In this document: one piece after another, positions 46,730 to 57,668 of the stretch
Numbering within the stretch: position 1 is the stretch's first letter
Layout of the letters: every line of letters starts with the position of its first letter
Assembly (NCBI GenBank): GCA_930367215.1
Contig: OV884060.1
Location: 102,386,151-102,450,150, forward strand
Direction of reading: 5' to 3'
Length of the DNA: 64,000 nucleotides
Source of the DNA: Pollenia angustigena
Lineage: Eukaryota > Arthropoda > Insecta > Diptera > Polleniidae
Position numbers and translations under genes: made by a program
Notes under the pieces: generated by a model
What the model saw: only the letters and a program-made list of their open reading frames with translations
The model's database searches: none
Told to the model about the DNA's origin: nothing

Positions 46730-49068
46730 CACTCACAATATTCTGTACGTAAAATTAACTGAAATTGCAATATAAAATAAATGAAAATTCAGTTAAAAGC
46801 CGGTCTACTTATTTTTCATTTATTTTTAACGAAAAGTTCATTTAATTTTTACTGTTAAAAATTCAACTCTATGTTCCGTAAAAACAAATGAATTTAACGT
46901 TATTTTATATAAATTAACTATCAAAAAATAAACTACATATTCTGTAAAAAACAAAGGAATATTCAGTTATCTATATATCGGAGCCTTGCGGCACCCCTGA
47001 ATGAATCTTGAACTCGTTTGACGAAACCCCATCTATCACAACTCGTATAGTGCGATCTTTGAGAAAACTCGATATAAATCGAGAGAAATTCTCACCGACA
47101 CCAAATGCAGCAAGTTTTGACAAGAGTGCACCATGCCAGACTCTGTCAAACGCCTTGGAAATATCTAAAGCAATTACCTTACTTTTGCCAAAATGGTGAA
47201 TGGAACGCCACCATTTTTCCGATAGCAGAGCTAGTAAGTCTCCAGTAGAGCAACCTCTACGAAAGCCATACTGACGGTCGCTTATTAGGTAGTTTGACTT
47301 TAAATATTTGACTTTGGAAAGTGCCGAACAAATTTCAATTGGGCGGTAATTTTCAGGGTTATTAGCCATTCCTTTTTTAGGAATTGGCGTTACGTTAGCA
47401 ACTTTCCAGCAGACTGGAAATTCCGCGGCACGGTATAAAGTGCTGAAAAGATTTGCTAAGGGACGAGCTAGCGTCGAAGAGCACCGCTTCAAGACCAGTG
47501 CAGGTATACCATCCGAGGAGACTTGTTTATGTCGAGATCCGCAAGAACCCTTTTAACAGCTCGAGCCAGAAAAAATATTCTAGGCATAGTTACGGATACT
47601 TTTCCGAGTTCGGGTAGTGGTTTATTGCTAGCTGGTAGGTGAGAATTATTAGCAAATAATTCGGCAAAACAATTAGCCTTATCAACCGGGTCCGTGAATA
47701 ATCGGCCATCCTTTAAAAGAGTTGGTATTGAAGAACTAGCATTAACCCTTACTCTTTTACCGAATGATCAGAAGCTTTTACTACCCCGGGGAGCAGCAAG
47801 AACTTCAGTACGAAGACGTTGCTCGTGAAGAGTTTTTTCCCGTCTAAGTACTTTGGCACACGAAGACCTTGCCATTTTGCGTAGCAATTCAGTATCAGCG
47901 TTTTTATTATTACGCCAATTTCTGAATGCTTCCTCTCTGGATCTGACTGCTGATTTGCACGACTGATTAAACCGAGATTTGGATCGAGGTTTATTCGAAG
48001 CTTTTTTAACTGGAATGAAGATTTTCATTCCAAGCATTATTATATAAAATATATTATTATATTTTCAACCATTTTCGCCATGGCATTGACGTCACTGTCC
48101 AGGAAACAAAGTTTCCAATTGAAATGCCGAAAAGAATCATTGAGCTCAGCCCAACGTGCTTTTCCGTAAACAAATATTGATCGTTTCGTAGCCCGTCGAA
48201 AAAGAGGCGGAACGGAAAATGATTATAAGGAAGAATTATGTAAAATAAATCATGTATAATGGTAAATTAACTAAAACAACAAAACAATAATACATTTAAA
48301 TTTTAGCATTATTTTTTGGCAGTTTAGGATTTTTTTTTTTTTGGCATTTTTAGCATTATTTGAAAGCCGATTTAGCTGTAAAATATTTTTGGATATGGCC
48401 ACACTGCCTGTTACACACGTTTGTTTTACTTTTGTTGTACTGACCCCGTTATTTACAGAAGAACTTTCAATTATAAGACACCAGCAGCATGACCATATGG
48501 CTTCGCACTTATTTTACTTTTAAAGTTTGATGTATTTAACTTAATTATTTTTACAAATAGAAAATGGGAATTGCTTACACAAAACAAGCAATTCATTTTT
48601 TGTACATAAGTAAAACTTTATTTTTGGTGGTTAAATTATATAAAATAACTGAATGTTCATTTGTTTTTACAGAATATGTAAACTTAATTTATATAAAATA
48701 ACTGAATATTCCTTTGTTTTTTTACGGAATATGTAGTTAATTTTTTGACAGTTAATTTCTATAAAATAACTGAATATCCATTTGTTTTAACGGAGTTCGC
48801 GGTTGAATTTTTGACAGTAAAAACTAAATGAACTTTTCGTTACTTTTAATTACATTTTTATATAATTTAACATAAAGAAGAATTTAACTCAATCAACGGA
48901 CAACGGACTGAAAATCCGCATTAATATGCACTTAGTTTTTTGAATAACTGTTAGAATCAATTAAAAATAAATTTGCTTGGAATTTTAAATGTTTATTTAT
49001 TTAAAAATGACTGAACGGAATATTTCTTAAACAAACTACAATCCGTTACTGTAATAATATTGTGAGTG
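46730..49068. mobile_element. CACTCACAATATT-ended element containing a LINE fragment
   Basis: Left end CACTCACAATATTCTG, right end the inverse, AATAATATTGTGAGTG. Repeats of the type ACTGAATATTCCTTTGTTTT occur inside both ends (46790-46970 and 48655-48800). ACCCTTCACC lies outside both ends. The termini are related to the ACACTCAAAA family. The middle holds the LINE fragment at 46971-48170. Confidence 0.6.
46971..48170 (-). pseudogene. LINE reverse transcriptase fragment, CR1/I-like
   Basis: From high to low coordinates, the linker comes first: RWAELNDSFRHFNWKLCFLD near 48150, then KKASNKPRSKSRFNQSCKSA and VRSREEAFRNWRNN. A degraded segment follows (47765-47500). The reverse transcriptase begins LKRCSSTLARPLANLFSTLY with WKVANVTPIPKKG, ENYRPIEICSALSK, DRQYGFRRGCSTGDLL, VIALDISKAFDRVWHGALLS and ends IHSGVPQGSDI at 46971. 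The catalytic ADD box is absent because the fragment stops inside the GVPQGS motif, where element sequence begins. Frames are broken around 47500 and near the PIPKKG region. Inactive. Confidence 0.8.
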
Positions 49069-49400
49069 TACCCTTCACCAAAGGTGGTAAGCGGATATCG
49101 TCACCTACAATACAAAAGGGCGTAATAACACTTTTTTTAAATTTATAGGGACATTTTATTTAGTCAAGTGCATCATTATTAATCAAAAAATTGATTTTGC
49201 ACATTTTTTGTTATTATGCCCTTCTGCGTTTAAGGTGACAATATATACATTTTCAATCCGTTTGTAATTTTTACAATATTGATCTTAGGTGCTATAAAGT
49301 ATATATATTCTGAATTCTTATGAGGTGCAAAGTTGATTTAACGATGACCGTATGTTGAAATGAGTTTCCCGAAGACCACAGAATGGGGAGTAGGTTTTTC
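49069..49400. other. Gene-free stretch
   Basis: Contains ACCCTTCACCAAAGGTGG repeat-family sequence at its start and, at 49393-49400, GGTTTTTC, the left duplication of the next element. Confidence 0.4.
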
Positions 49401-50371
49401 GGCTCCACGAAAAGCCCCCAATGAAATAACGCCCAGGAAATAACCCCCAATGAAATAAACCCCAAAAAATAGGAAATAACACCCAAAATCAGTGAATGAA
49501 ATAACATCGAAAAAAAAAATTAAATAAGCCACAAAACGAAAACGAAACAACCCCCAATATTTGGAAGTTATTTCATATGAAATAACACCCAATGATGAAA
49601 ATAAAATAACCCCCAATGAAATAAACCCCATCAGCAACAAAAATGAAATTATGCCCAAAATTCATAAGAGTCAGTTTCACCAAGGATTTCATGAAGTCAA
49701 TATGGACCAACAGCAAAGTCGCAAAATTATTGAAATGAATCGTGTGGAGGCCTGAAGGCGTCTTCTTCAAAATAAGGATATATTCGGTTCAAAAATATTG
49801 CTGCAGTTATTTTACCCGCCCGGATCCTTGTAGCCCTGCTCTATTTTTGCAGTTTGGAAGACAATTTGCCTTTTACGTTTGGCCTTAACACAACTACCTC
49901 CACCCCCAAAAACAAACAGCGGCTCAGCGAATAAAGGCCTAACGAACTAACGCCTAAAAATAAAAATGAAATAATGCCTAAAAATTGCAACAAAAAATTA
50001 TATAGGAATTAGGCGGTTGTTCATTATGAAAGAATGTCTAATATTTTAGGCATTCCTTCATTAAAATTGTAAGGTGATTTTTCATAATGAAAGAAAGCCT
50101 AACAATCAAAAATGAAAAAACGCCTAATTAGATATTTATTCATTTTTGATTGTTAGGCTTTCTTTCATTAATGTTAGGCGATTTTTCATTTTGCTAAAAG
50201 TGTGATTTGTATTACTATTATGCGTGAATTCATTGAAAACTAACAGTTGTATTTACGGTTAGACAAATGTTTTTGCAATTTGTTATCAATTGTCGTCATT
50301 CGTTAAACTTCTATCACTACGAGCAAGTCATTCATAAGTGTTGGACATTAAAAATTATATTATAATTAAAA

Positions 50372-52455
50372 ATGGATTACGAAATTATTTCTGGCAAGAG
50401 GATTAATTCAAAATTACTTTATGTAATATCAGAAAAACAGTTGTATAAATTTAAAACATTAATAAGAAATAAAAAGTATTATGTATGTTTAAATAAAAAA
50501 TGCAAGGCAAAGGTTGAATTAGTGAATGACGTGTGTCAAAAACCAAAAAAAATCATTGAACATAATCATGGTGAATCGGAAAACCTGGCAAATGAATTAA
50601 AGTGTGCAAATAAAATTAAAAGTGAATGTTTGAATTCGTCCTCAGTTTTAAGTGATATGAATGCGCTAAGTACAATCAAAAAAAGTTTCTACGATGTTTG
50701 TGCAAGGTGAGACTATATTTATTTAGTTTGATAATATCTAAATTTAATTAAATGCGATATTATTGCAGCAACCCCGAGGAATCTAAACAATTAGATTTTC
50801 ACAGGATGCAAAGAGGTTTACAATTATTAGTAGCAAAAACATTTGTGAAATCTCCGACATGTGCGCAAGAGGTAGTGGAGGCATTTCAGTTGGAATCCAT
50901 TTATACGAACTTTGGTTTAACGAAGCATGGAGATCCGAAACATCAATTTTTTATTGCTTGCATCCAAGGGAATAACGGCTCATTTTGCATATTTGCTTCA
51001 AAGAAAATTATGCTACAAATTGAAGAAAATATTCTTCCTATGAATAGGACATATAAAGTAGATGGAACATTTTCAGTTGTTCCAAATGGCTGTTTCAAGC
51101 AGCTTTTAATAATTCATATTGAATACTTCGGAAAGGTATAAAATAAAATATAAATTATAGACATTTTACATTATAAATAAAATTCTATTGTTATTTGTAT
51201 TCTTTTTTTTCAGATCTTTCCATTATTTTTTATACTTATGGATAAGAAATCGCAAAAAAACTATGAAGATATATTTTCATACATTAATGAAAATGTATTT
51301 AAATTAAGCGCCAAAAGTTTCTTAACTGATTTCGAAGTCGGTCTTCAAATGGCAATAAGAAAAAAACTCGCCTATGGTGAAATCTATGGTTGTTGGTTTC
51401 ATTATTGCCAAGCAATAAGCAGAAATATTTCGTATAAGTGGAAACAATTGGCATCTTCAATAAGAAATTATCAAAATGCCTCTACGATATACCATAAAAT
51501 CCTTGCTCTACCCCTGTTACCAGCTACACAAATAAATGCGGTTTTTGGGAACATAAAAGAAGAATTGATGAATACAAATATGCAAGAATTATTTACACCA
51601 TTCATGATTTATTATGAAAAGCAATGGTTACGAAAGGTAAGTTCCCTTTTACAAAATGTTAAAATAATGGTATTAATTTTCCCTTTTACAAAAAGCATAC
51701 ACTATCTTGTAAACATTCTGTAAAAGGGAAAATTATTAGTTTTTAAAATTATAAAAGTAATTGATTTTTAATTTGTTATTGTTTGTTTTTTTTTTTTTAA
51801 GGTGACACCCGAAGTATTTTCGGTTTTCTTAAAAAGAACACGGACTACATCAGCTGTCGAGGCTTATAACGGCGTTATTGGCCGCATCATTCAAAAAAAT
51901 GGAAATTTTTTCAAATTTGTTAAAGCTCTTATTGATGAAGAGTTTAATAAGAGTAGAGATTTTGAGCTTCTTATATGCAGTGGTGGATCCCATGGCACTT
52001 CAAAAAAAAAGAAGACCGTCTATGAGCAAAAATCAAGTTACATTGAAGAAGCCAGTCATAAACTCTTGGAGGGAAAAATTACTCCCAAAGAATTTATGCA
52101 AAGAATGGTTTTCGGAAAAAGTAAAATTTGTGTTGACCTAGAACCAGATGAGGACATATTTGAAACAAATGGGCATAACAGTGATAACGAGGACGATAAT
52201 GATAGCGAAGATGAAAATGATGATGACGACGATACTGTTGATCCAAACATACCAAGTCATTATTTTGGCGAAACTGATACTGCGATGTGCATAGTGTGTT
52301 TGGTTTCAAAGCCAAATATATTACTTTTGCAATGTCGGCATTTAAAAATTTGCTTGAACTGTTGTAATGAACTAAAAGCTAACGCAGTTGAAAATTTTTT
52401 CAAATGTCCGCTATGTAGAGCTATAGTTGTTGAAAATTTAACTGTATTTACATAA
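50372..52455 (+). CDS. FLYWCH-MULE-RING transposase, four exons, apparently intact
   Basis: Predicted exons are 50372-50706, 50769-51135, 51214-51636 and 51802-52455. Every intron has GT-AG ends, 62-165 nt long, and the reading frame is kept, giving about 592 residues. Residues 15-66 form a FLYWCH/WRKY-like zinc finger (C39, C44, H64, H66 in YYVCLNKKCKAKV and EHNHG), presumably binding the inverted repeats. The MULE DDE core shows TYKVDGTFSVVP (D210), SFLTDFEVGLQMAI (D273), GCWFHYCQAI (C294, H297) and TTSAVEAYNGVIGR (E395). An acidic run (about 500-525) precedes a C-terminal RING finger, CIVC-x11-CRH-x3-C-x2-C-x14-CPLC, residues 538-580. RING fingers usually recruit ubiquitin-conjugating enzymes; this role here is inference. 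The IAP-like C-terminal position is unusual for a transposase. Confidence 0.88.
52295..52425 (+). other. RING-HC finger coding segment at the transposase C-terminus
   Basis: Encodes C538, C541, C553, H555, C559, C562 (or C563), C577 and C580 in C3HC4 order. It includes LLLQCRHLKICLNC and FKCPLCRAIV, closely resembling the C-terminal RING of inhibitor-of-apoptosis and MDM2-type proteins. It lies in the last exon in frame with the DDE core, without an intervening intron or stop. Confidence 0.85.
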
Positions 52456-53571
52456 CTTATAGTTAAATATAATTTAAAAATACATTTTTTCCTTTCAAAA
52501 TATATTTTCAGCATTTTAATTCTAGTTGTTAGGTTTTCTTTCATTAGGTGTTAATTCATAATGAAAGAAACCCTAACAATTTAGACTTTCTTTCATTTTT
52601 ATAATTAGACTTTCCTTCATTTTTTAAGTTAGACGTTCTTTCACTTTCTTCTTAGGCGTTCTTGTTTAGGCATTCTTTCATTTTGAAAAATTAGGCGTTA
52701 GTTCGTTAGGCCTTTATCCGCTGAGCCACAAACAGCCTTAACAATGAAATAACCCCCGAATAAAAAATGAAATAACACCCAAATTAAAGACGCTATGAAA
52801 CAAGCCCCAAATTTTAAAAATTTGTTGGGTGTTATTTCATTAGAGATTATTTCATAATTTCAAAACCCCAAATGAGGAATGAAATAATTCCAAAAAAAAA
52901 ATGAAAAACGGCCCAAAAAATTGGGATTTATTTCATATGAAATAACACACAAAAATGTATGCAAAAAAAATTGGGGAATATTTCATTTCTCGTTTGGGCG
53001 TTATTTCATTGGGGGGCTTTTCGTGGAGCCGGTTTTTCTCACAAACCCTGCAAAACCTTTGGGCTGTAGGAAAAATCGCCCAAAGAAAAATGGCCCAATA
53101 AAAAATTATGAAAAATCGCCCAAAAAAATTCCATGTACAATTGGGCCTGAGTTTATATGAAAAGTGACCCAAAATTTTTGGGCTATTTTTCGTTATTATT
53201 GGGTGATTTTTCGTTTTTTAAATTTGGTAAAATATTGTATGAAAAATAGCCCATTTTTTCGGGACCTCTTTCATTTTTAAAATTTCGTCCAAATCTTACA
53301 TACTATTTGTGTAAATCATTCATTAACATTATACATCGAATTCCTAAATGTTATTTGTAAAAATAACGGGACATATTGCAAACAGGTGGCATGTCATAAC
53401 GTCCAGTCCACTATGACACTCCAAAATGTGTCACAGTGTCCATGGACTTTATGACACTTTTAAAAGTGTCATAATGTCCATCAGAGCAGTGTCATAAAGT
53501 CCGTGGACGTTATGTCACTTTGTGGAGTGGCATAATTTCCACCACATGCTTACAAACTTGAAAGCACTAGA

Positions 53572-53855
53572 AGCTTTACTTAGCGAAACCGGTACTTGTA
53601 TACCATAAAGGAAAAAATCCTTGCGCCCGCCCAAAGGCCGTCTGCGCAGAGAAGTCTTTGTTATACCATAGAGGAGGAGAATATCCTTGAGCCCGGCCGA
53701 AGGCCGGCTATGCAGAGAAGCTTTAGTTAGCGAAGCCAGTTCTTGTTATACCATAGAGTAGAAAATTCTTGCGCCCGGCCTAAGTTCGGCTATGCCGAGT
53801 CGCTTTAGTAAGCGCTGCCGGTATTTCTTACACCATAGAGGGGAAAATCCTTGCG
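53572..53855. repeat. GC-rich minisatellite, ~95-bp unit, about three copies
   Basis: The unit reads approximately TTAGCGAARCCGGTWCTTGT, ATACCATAGAGGARAAAATC and CTTGCGCCCGGCCGAAGGCC, then GGCTATGCMGAGAAGCTT. CCGGCCGAAGGCCGG can form a small hairpin. Units start near 53577, 53646, 53730 and 53810 with some size variation. Its GC content contrasts strongly with the surroundings. Confidence 0.7.
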
Positions 53856-53888
53856 CCCAAAAGTGTTTTCGTTATATGTTTAATATAT

Positions 53889-54052
53889 GCACCCAGAAAA
53901 AAACAACAAAACCATTTTTAAAAAAATTTTAACCTTATTATGTTTGATTTAACCAAATCATTGTCACCGACAACCATATTATGGTAAAATAAGTTTCTTT
54001 AAAAATAGTTTTGTTGGTTGTGACCATATTGAAACATGTTTTTTTCTGCGTG
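53889..54052. mobile_element. Small MITE, CACGCAGAAAAAAAC ends
   Basis: Starts CACCCAGAAAAAAAC and ends GTTTTTTTCTGCGTG. ACAACCATATTATGG and, inverted, ACCATATT words are shared with the CACGCAAAGAAAAAAC family at 54988-56425 and 60111-60960. No target duplication seen. Confidence 0.55.
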
Positions 54053-54651
54053 ATCTTTTTTTTTGTATTTAACATCTTTAGTAATTATGGACCTTATGAC
54101 ATTTTTAAGAATAACATAATGTCAATTTGCAAAGTGTCTTAATGCCCACGGACATTATGACATTTTCAAAAGTGTCACAGTATCCATGTACACTACGACG
54201 CTGGACGTTATGACATGCCACCTTGCAAAAACCAATATTCTGTTTTAAGTAATTGATTGTAACTATGCATTGATGTTTGATATTTAACTATTGAAGAGTG
54301 TAAAAAGTTTGGCGGAGGGCTCAAATAAGTATTACTGTCCATACTGCCGAGCAGCTGTTAAAGATACAATGCAATTCTTTACATAAAACTTACATTTGTA
54401 TGTAACTAAATTTATATGAATAATAAACACTTTTTTGCAAATTGGGTAATTTCTCATTTTTTTATTTAGAAAAAATTAGTTTTTGCTTTTTGGGTAATTT
54501 TTCATTGTTTTTTGGGTCCTTTTTCGTTTTCTTTTGGGCAAAATTTCATATTTAACTTTTAGGGTCATTTTTCATGTTCTTTTGGGCGATTCTTCATTTG
54601 GGCGATTTTTCATTATTTTTTTGGGCGATTTTTCCTACAGCCAAACCTTTG

Positions 54652-54987
54652 CTTACAAAATAAGCAGTAACATGAGAACTTGACAAGAAGACTACAACTT
54701 ATTTTTCTAATAGAAAAAGTACTAATTTTTGTTCGCGATGTCCCAAAAGTAAAACTTTATAATTAGACCAACTATAACCTAAAAAAATAATATCTTTCTT
54801 TTGTAGTTAAAAGTGTTATAAAAATATGTTATTACAAAGAGTCAAAAAATAAGTAGTTGCAACTTAACTTTCAAAAAGTTAAAACACAGTAATTAATATT
54901 ACTCTTATATGCATAAGAAATTTTATGGCGGTTTTGTTAAAAAGGGGACATCAATACATTTTTCGGAATGTAAGAAAGCATTAATTA
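54652..54987. other. Gene-free stretch
   Basis: AT-rich sequence with short AAAGT/ACTTT words in both orientations; nothing defined. Confidence 0.35.
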
Positions 54988-55129
54988 CACGCAAAGAAAA
55001 AACATGGTTGTGGTAAACATATTCTAAGAGCAACATATTATGATAAGATTCATGATTGTGGTCACCATATCAAGATTATTATTGAATCATATTTTGACTA
55101 AATATACTCGTACTATTACATCATAACAT

Positions 55130-55440
55130 TCCTTCCTTAATCATATTATTATGCTGTTAATCATACTAAGTTAGAAAGTAATCAAAATATTGCCATGTTA
55201 ATCATAATAAGTTAAGAATTAATCATATTATTGTTATGCTAATCATAATAAGCTAAGAACTAATCATATTATTGTCATGCTAATCATAATAAGGTAAGAA
55301 ATTAATCATATTATTGTCATGTTAATCATAATAAGCTAAGAAATTAACCATATTATTGTCATGCTAATCATAATAAGCTAAGAAATAATCATATTATTAT
55401 CATGTTAACCATAGTAAATTAAGAAGCAATCATATTATGA
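55130..55440. repeat. Minisatellite of AATCATAATAAGCTAAGAA units
   Basis: About five to six copies of a ~55-bp unit, TTAATCATATTATTGTCATG followed by CTAATCATAATAAGCTAAGA, with small variations. Confidence 0.8.
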
Positions 55441-55578
55441 CATAACTGTCATAAAAATACAAAATAAATCACAATTTTTTTGCATTGATTTTTTTATTTT
55501 GTGGCTTTTTAGAATTTTTCTTTATGTAAATCAAATAGCGGAGTTCAATATAAAGCTTGCAAAAGAGCAAATGCAAAA

Positions 55579-55833
55579 ATCTGTGGTTTTCATGGGCAAC
55601 CGCGTATGTCCATTTTGCCGATTTTGAGATGTTGATGCCATATTGCCTAATTTTAAACGCTCTTTATATGTTTCTATAAATTTTTGAAAAAATATAGAAA
55701 AATTCCGATTTTCCAACGTAATGACAAAGTTTAAAAAGTGCAATACCTAGCCCACTGTTTGATCTAGAATGGTTTTTCTGCTTTCCTGAAAAATTTGTTT
55801 TAATACATACGCGGCTGCCCATGAAAACCACAG
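55579..55833. repeat. Inverted pair CTGTGGTTTTCATGGGCA
   Basis: CTGTGGTTTTCATGGGCAAC at 55579 and its inverse ending at 55833 (one difference in about 29) suggest a nested MITE of at least 255 bp; weaker pairing of GCGGAGTTCAATAT with the region near 55940 suggests it is longer. Confidence 0.6.
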
Positions 55834-56425
55834 AAATATCGTAACACTTTTATAAAATATAATGAAATATATGTGTGTTTTGTTGTTGGATTTAACAAAA
55901 AAACTACGATATATTACATTTGCACTTTTACATCACTAATACTCAATGTACTCCGCTAATATTTTATTTTTTTAATTTGTTTAAACTTATTTTTTTATGG
56001 CAATGGGAAACTAAATTGTTTAACCGCTCACGTATAAAATAAACGACACAACTGATTCAAAATTATTTTACAAATGGCGCTAATATAATATGATTAGATT
56101 AAAAATAGTTTGATTGCATCTTAAACATAATATGATAAATGTATAGAAAGTAAACATGTTATGGCTATTAAATGTCATGATATGGTTGTGAGAAATATAA
56201 TATGTTTTGAAAGTTATCATAATTTAGTTGTTAGAAAAATAATTATTTTTCGGTCAACAATATTCAAATTTATTATTGCGATAAACATTGATATGTTTGC
56301 AGTAACTATAATATAGTTGATATTTAATAAAAATAACAATTATTTGTGTACGACAACAATATATTGTTACATTAAACATAGTGTTGTTGCCGTAACCATG
56401 CTCAACCATATTTTTTCTCTGCGTG

Positions 56426-57411
56426 TAAAGAGTGTTTTGGCTGCACAAAATAATTTATAGCTCTAACACTCCCATTGAAATTATTCTTTAAATTTTAAAG
56501 TATTACCAAATATCTAAAAAAAATTAACGAAATATACTGCAAATTGATTTAAACAATTATTTAAGATCGTATAATAATAAATAATTTGAATCATTAAAGT
56601 ATTTTTTGTAATATATAATAATGACTTATTTAAGATAAAATAATAAAGTTATTATTTAATATATAACTAATAATACAAAAAGTGGCGAATAATGCTACAA
56701 AATAATGAATTCAGGAAGTTATTCGAATTGTGAGTAAAGTTTTTGCTGGGAAATGTATGTATATTCAAATGGCTGGGATATGAGCAAAAAAAAAAAAAAA
56801 CGACGGTCCCTTATTTTACCCACAAATACCTTGTTGTTCTTATTTTCTATTTTATATCTGGAGAACGGCAAGAGAATCAGTTTTATAATTATGTACAAGC
56901 ATCTTGGTTTTCAATATAAATCATCCGACAATATGTGGCATAAGCAGGCGTGGCACCATACAAATAGATCAGCAAAAGCTAAAAAAGTTATTCCATACTT
57001 TTCGACCCCAATACAAGACATGCTAAAATATATGCAAATATATAACATATATATATGTTTAATATCGGACGATTTTCAAGGGTGCAATAGATTCGGCATA
57101 GCCGAATGTAGCACTATTACTCGTTTTATTATTAGCTCCCTTTTGGCTGTATATATAGTCACTACTACGCACTATATAACATTATACCAATGACACTTCT
57201 TAGTTTTGCAATGATCGTGGGTTTTCAGAATAAACTGAATATATATTTTGGGTTAGAACAAATTTCCGATTTCCCCACATAAAGGACGAATTTAAAAAAG
57301 TGAGCATACTTATTATCGGCTTCATTTTTTGGATATCAACTGCAAAAAACTTTATTTTTACATGGTGGAAAATTCAAATGGAGGAATTTCCAAAAGCTTC
57401 CTAGCAGTGGC
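56426..57411. other. Gene-free stretch
   Basis: A 146-codon open frame (56753-57193, plus) includes a Lys run from an A-homopolymer and GIAECSTITRFI, a word often seen when transposon-derived DNA is translated. I do not regard it as a gene. Confidence 0.4.
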
Positions 57412-57668
57412 ATTTTCTAGCAGCCGTGGTCGAATACTTTTTCGATTCGAAAGCAATCAAATTTGTTATTCTTTCAGTCGATACTGAACGAATCGTAATT
57501 ATCACAACACTGAACAAATAATTTCGATTCGTTCATTATCGACAGAAAAATTTAGAAATAAAATTTAATTGTCGTATGTAATTTGTATCCACATACGACA
57601 ATTAAATAATCAACCGACGAATTGCTTTAGGATTGAAAAAGCATTCGATCACGTCTGGCAGAATTAGA
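57412..57668. mobile_element. Diverged relative of the 37568-37798 MITE
   Basis: Shares GGTCGAATACTTTTTCGATT, CGAAAGCAAT, GTCGATACTGAACG and the inverted CATTCGATCACGTCTGGCAG. The outer GGGGCAAATT tips are eroded. It contains an internal hairpin, AATTGTCGTATGT/ACATACGACAATT. Confidence 0.75.

Larger units (their letters stand above)
49921..52727 (+). mobile_element. Complete autonomous Mutator-like (Phantom-like) transposon
   Basis: Ends are GGCTCAGCGAATAAAGG continuing CCTAACGAACTAACGCCTAA, and the right end is its inverse with one mismatch in about 37. A perfect 9-bp duplication ACAAACAGC flanks it (49912-49920 and 52728-52736). Nine bp is the usual Mutator-superfamily length. Inside each end lie repeats of AATGAAAGAACGCCTAA type (49925-50185 and 52525-52715), partly forming hairpins. 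Between them is one four-exon transposase gene on the plus strand. Near-identical ends, a perfect duplication and an undamaged gene indicate a young and possibly active element. Confidence 0.93.
49401..53030. mobile_element. Outer Mutator-like non-autonomous element with AATGAAATAACRCCCAA phrase ends
   Basis: Inverted ends GGCTCCACGAAAAGCCCCC, then AATGAAATAACGCCCA. The flanks share GGTTTTTC exactly (49393-49400 and 53031-53038), an 8-bp duplication. Both ends are composed of many variants of AATGAAATAACNCCCAA: about eight in 49420-49655 and as many in 52743-53012, in both orientations. The element has no gene of its own; its interior is split by the complete Mutator-like element at 49921-52727. 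Without that insertion it would be about 0.8 kb. Confidence 0.85.
53385..54222. mobile_element. Nested element with GTCATAANGTCCA phrase ends
   Basis: Ends GGTGGCATGTCATAACGTCC and inverse. Flanks TTGCAAACA and TTGCAAAAA (53376-53384, 54223-54231) match at 8 of 9. Repeated words of the type AGTGTCATAATGTCCATGG occur 6-8 times in 53391-53535 and 54085-54215. The interior carries a GC-rich minisatellite and a small MITE. No gene. Confidence 0.85.
53062..54642. mobile_element. Mutator-like non-autonomous element with GAAAAATCGCCCAAA phrase ends
   Basis: Ends GGCTGTAGGAAAAATCGCCC and inverse. A perfect 9-bp duplication AAACCTTTG flanks it (53053-53061 and 54643-54651). Each end has about six to eight variants of GAAAAATCGCCCAAA / TTGGGCGATTTTTC (53071-53275 and 54440-54636). 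No gene. It lies only 31 bp beyond the outer element at 49401-53030 and contains another element at 53385-54222. Confidence 0.88.
54988..56425. mobile_element. CACGCAAAGAAAAAACATGG-ended element, long copy
   Basis: Left end CACGCAAAGAAAAAACATGG, then TTGTGGTAAACATATTCTAA. Right end the inverse of CACGCAGAGAAAAAATATGG. The sequence is shared with 60111-60960. It contains a minisatellite (55130-55440) and a nested inverted pair (55579-55833). No intact duplication at its flanks. Non-coding. Confidence 0.75.

Noticed and set aside
49292..49770. Several overlapping open frames rich in GVISL/GYFI words (both strands)
   Set aside because: They arise from translating the repeated AATGAAATAACRCCCAA phrases in the element's end; no start context or domain.
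52921..53172. Open frames over 52.9-53.2 kb on both strands
   Set aside because: Again translations of phrase repeats of two abutting element ends.
53572..53855. CRISPR-like regular repeat array
   Set aside because: Units are ~95 bp and contiguous without unique spacers, in a eukaryotic genome; it is a minisatellite.
56753..57193. 146-codon open frame
   Set aside because: Includes an A-homopolymer Lys run, no domain, composition like non-coding AT-rich DNA.
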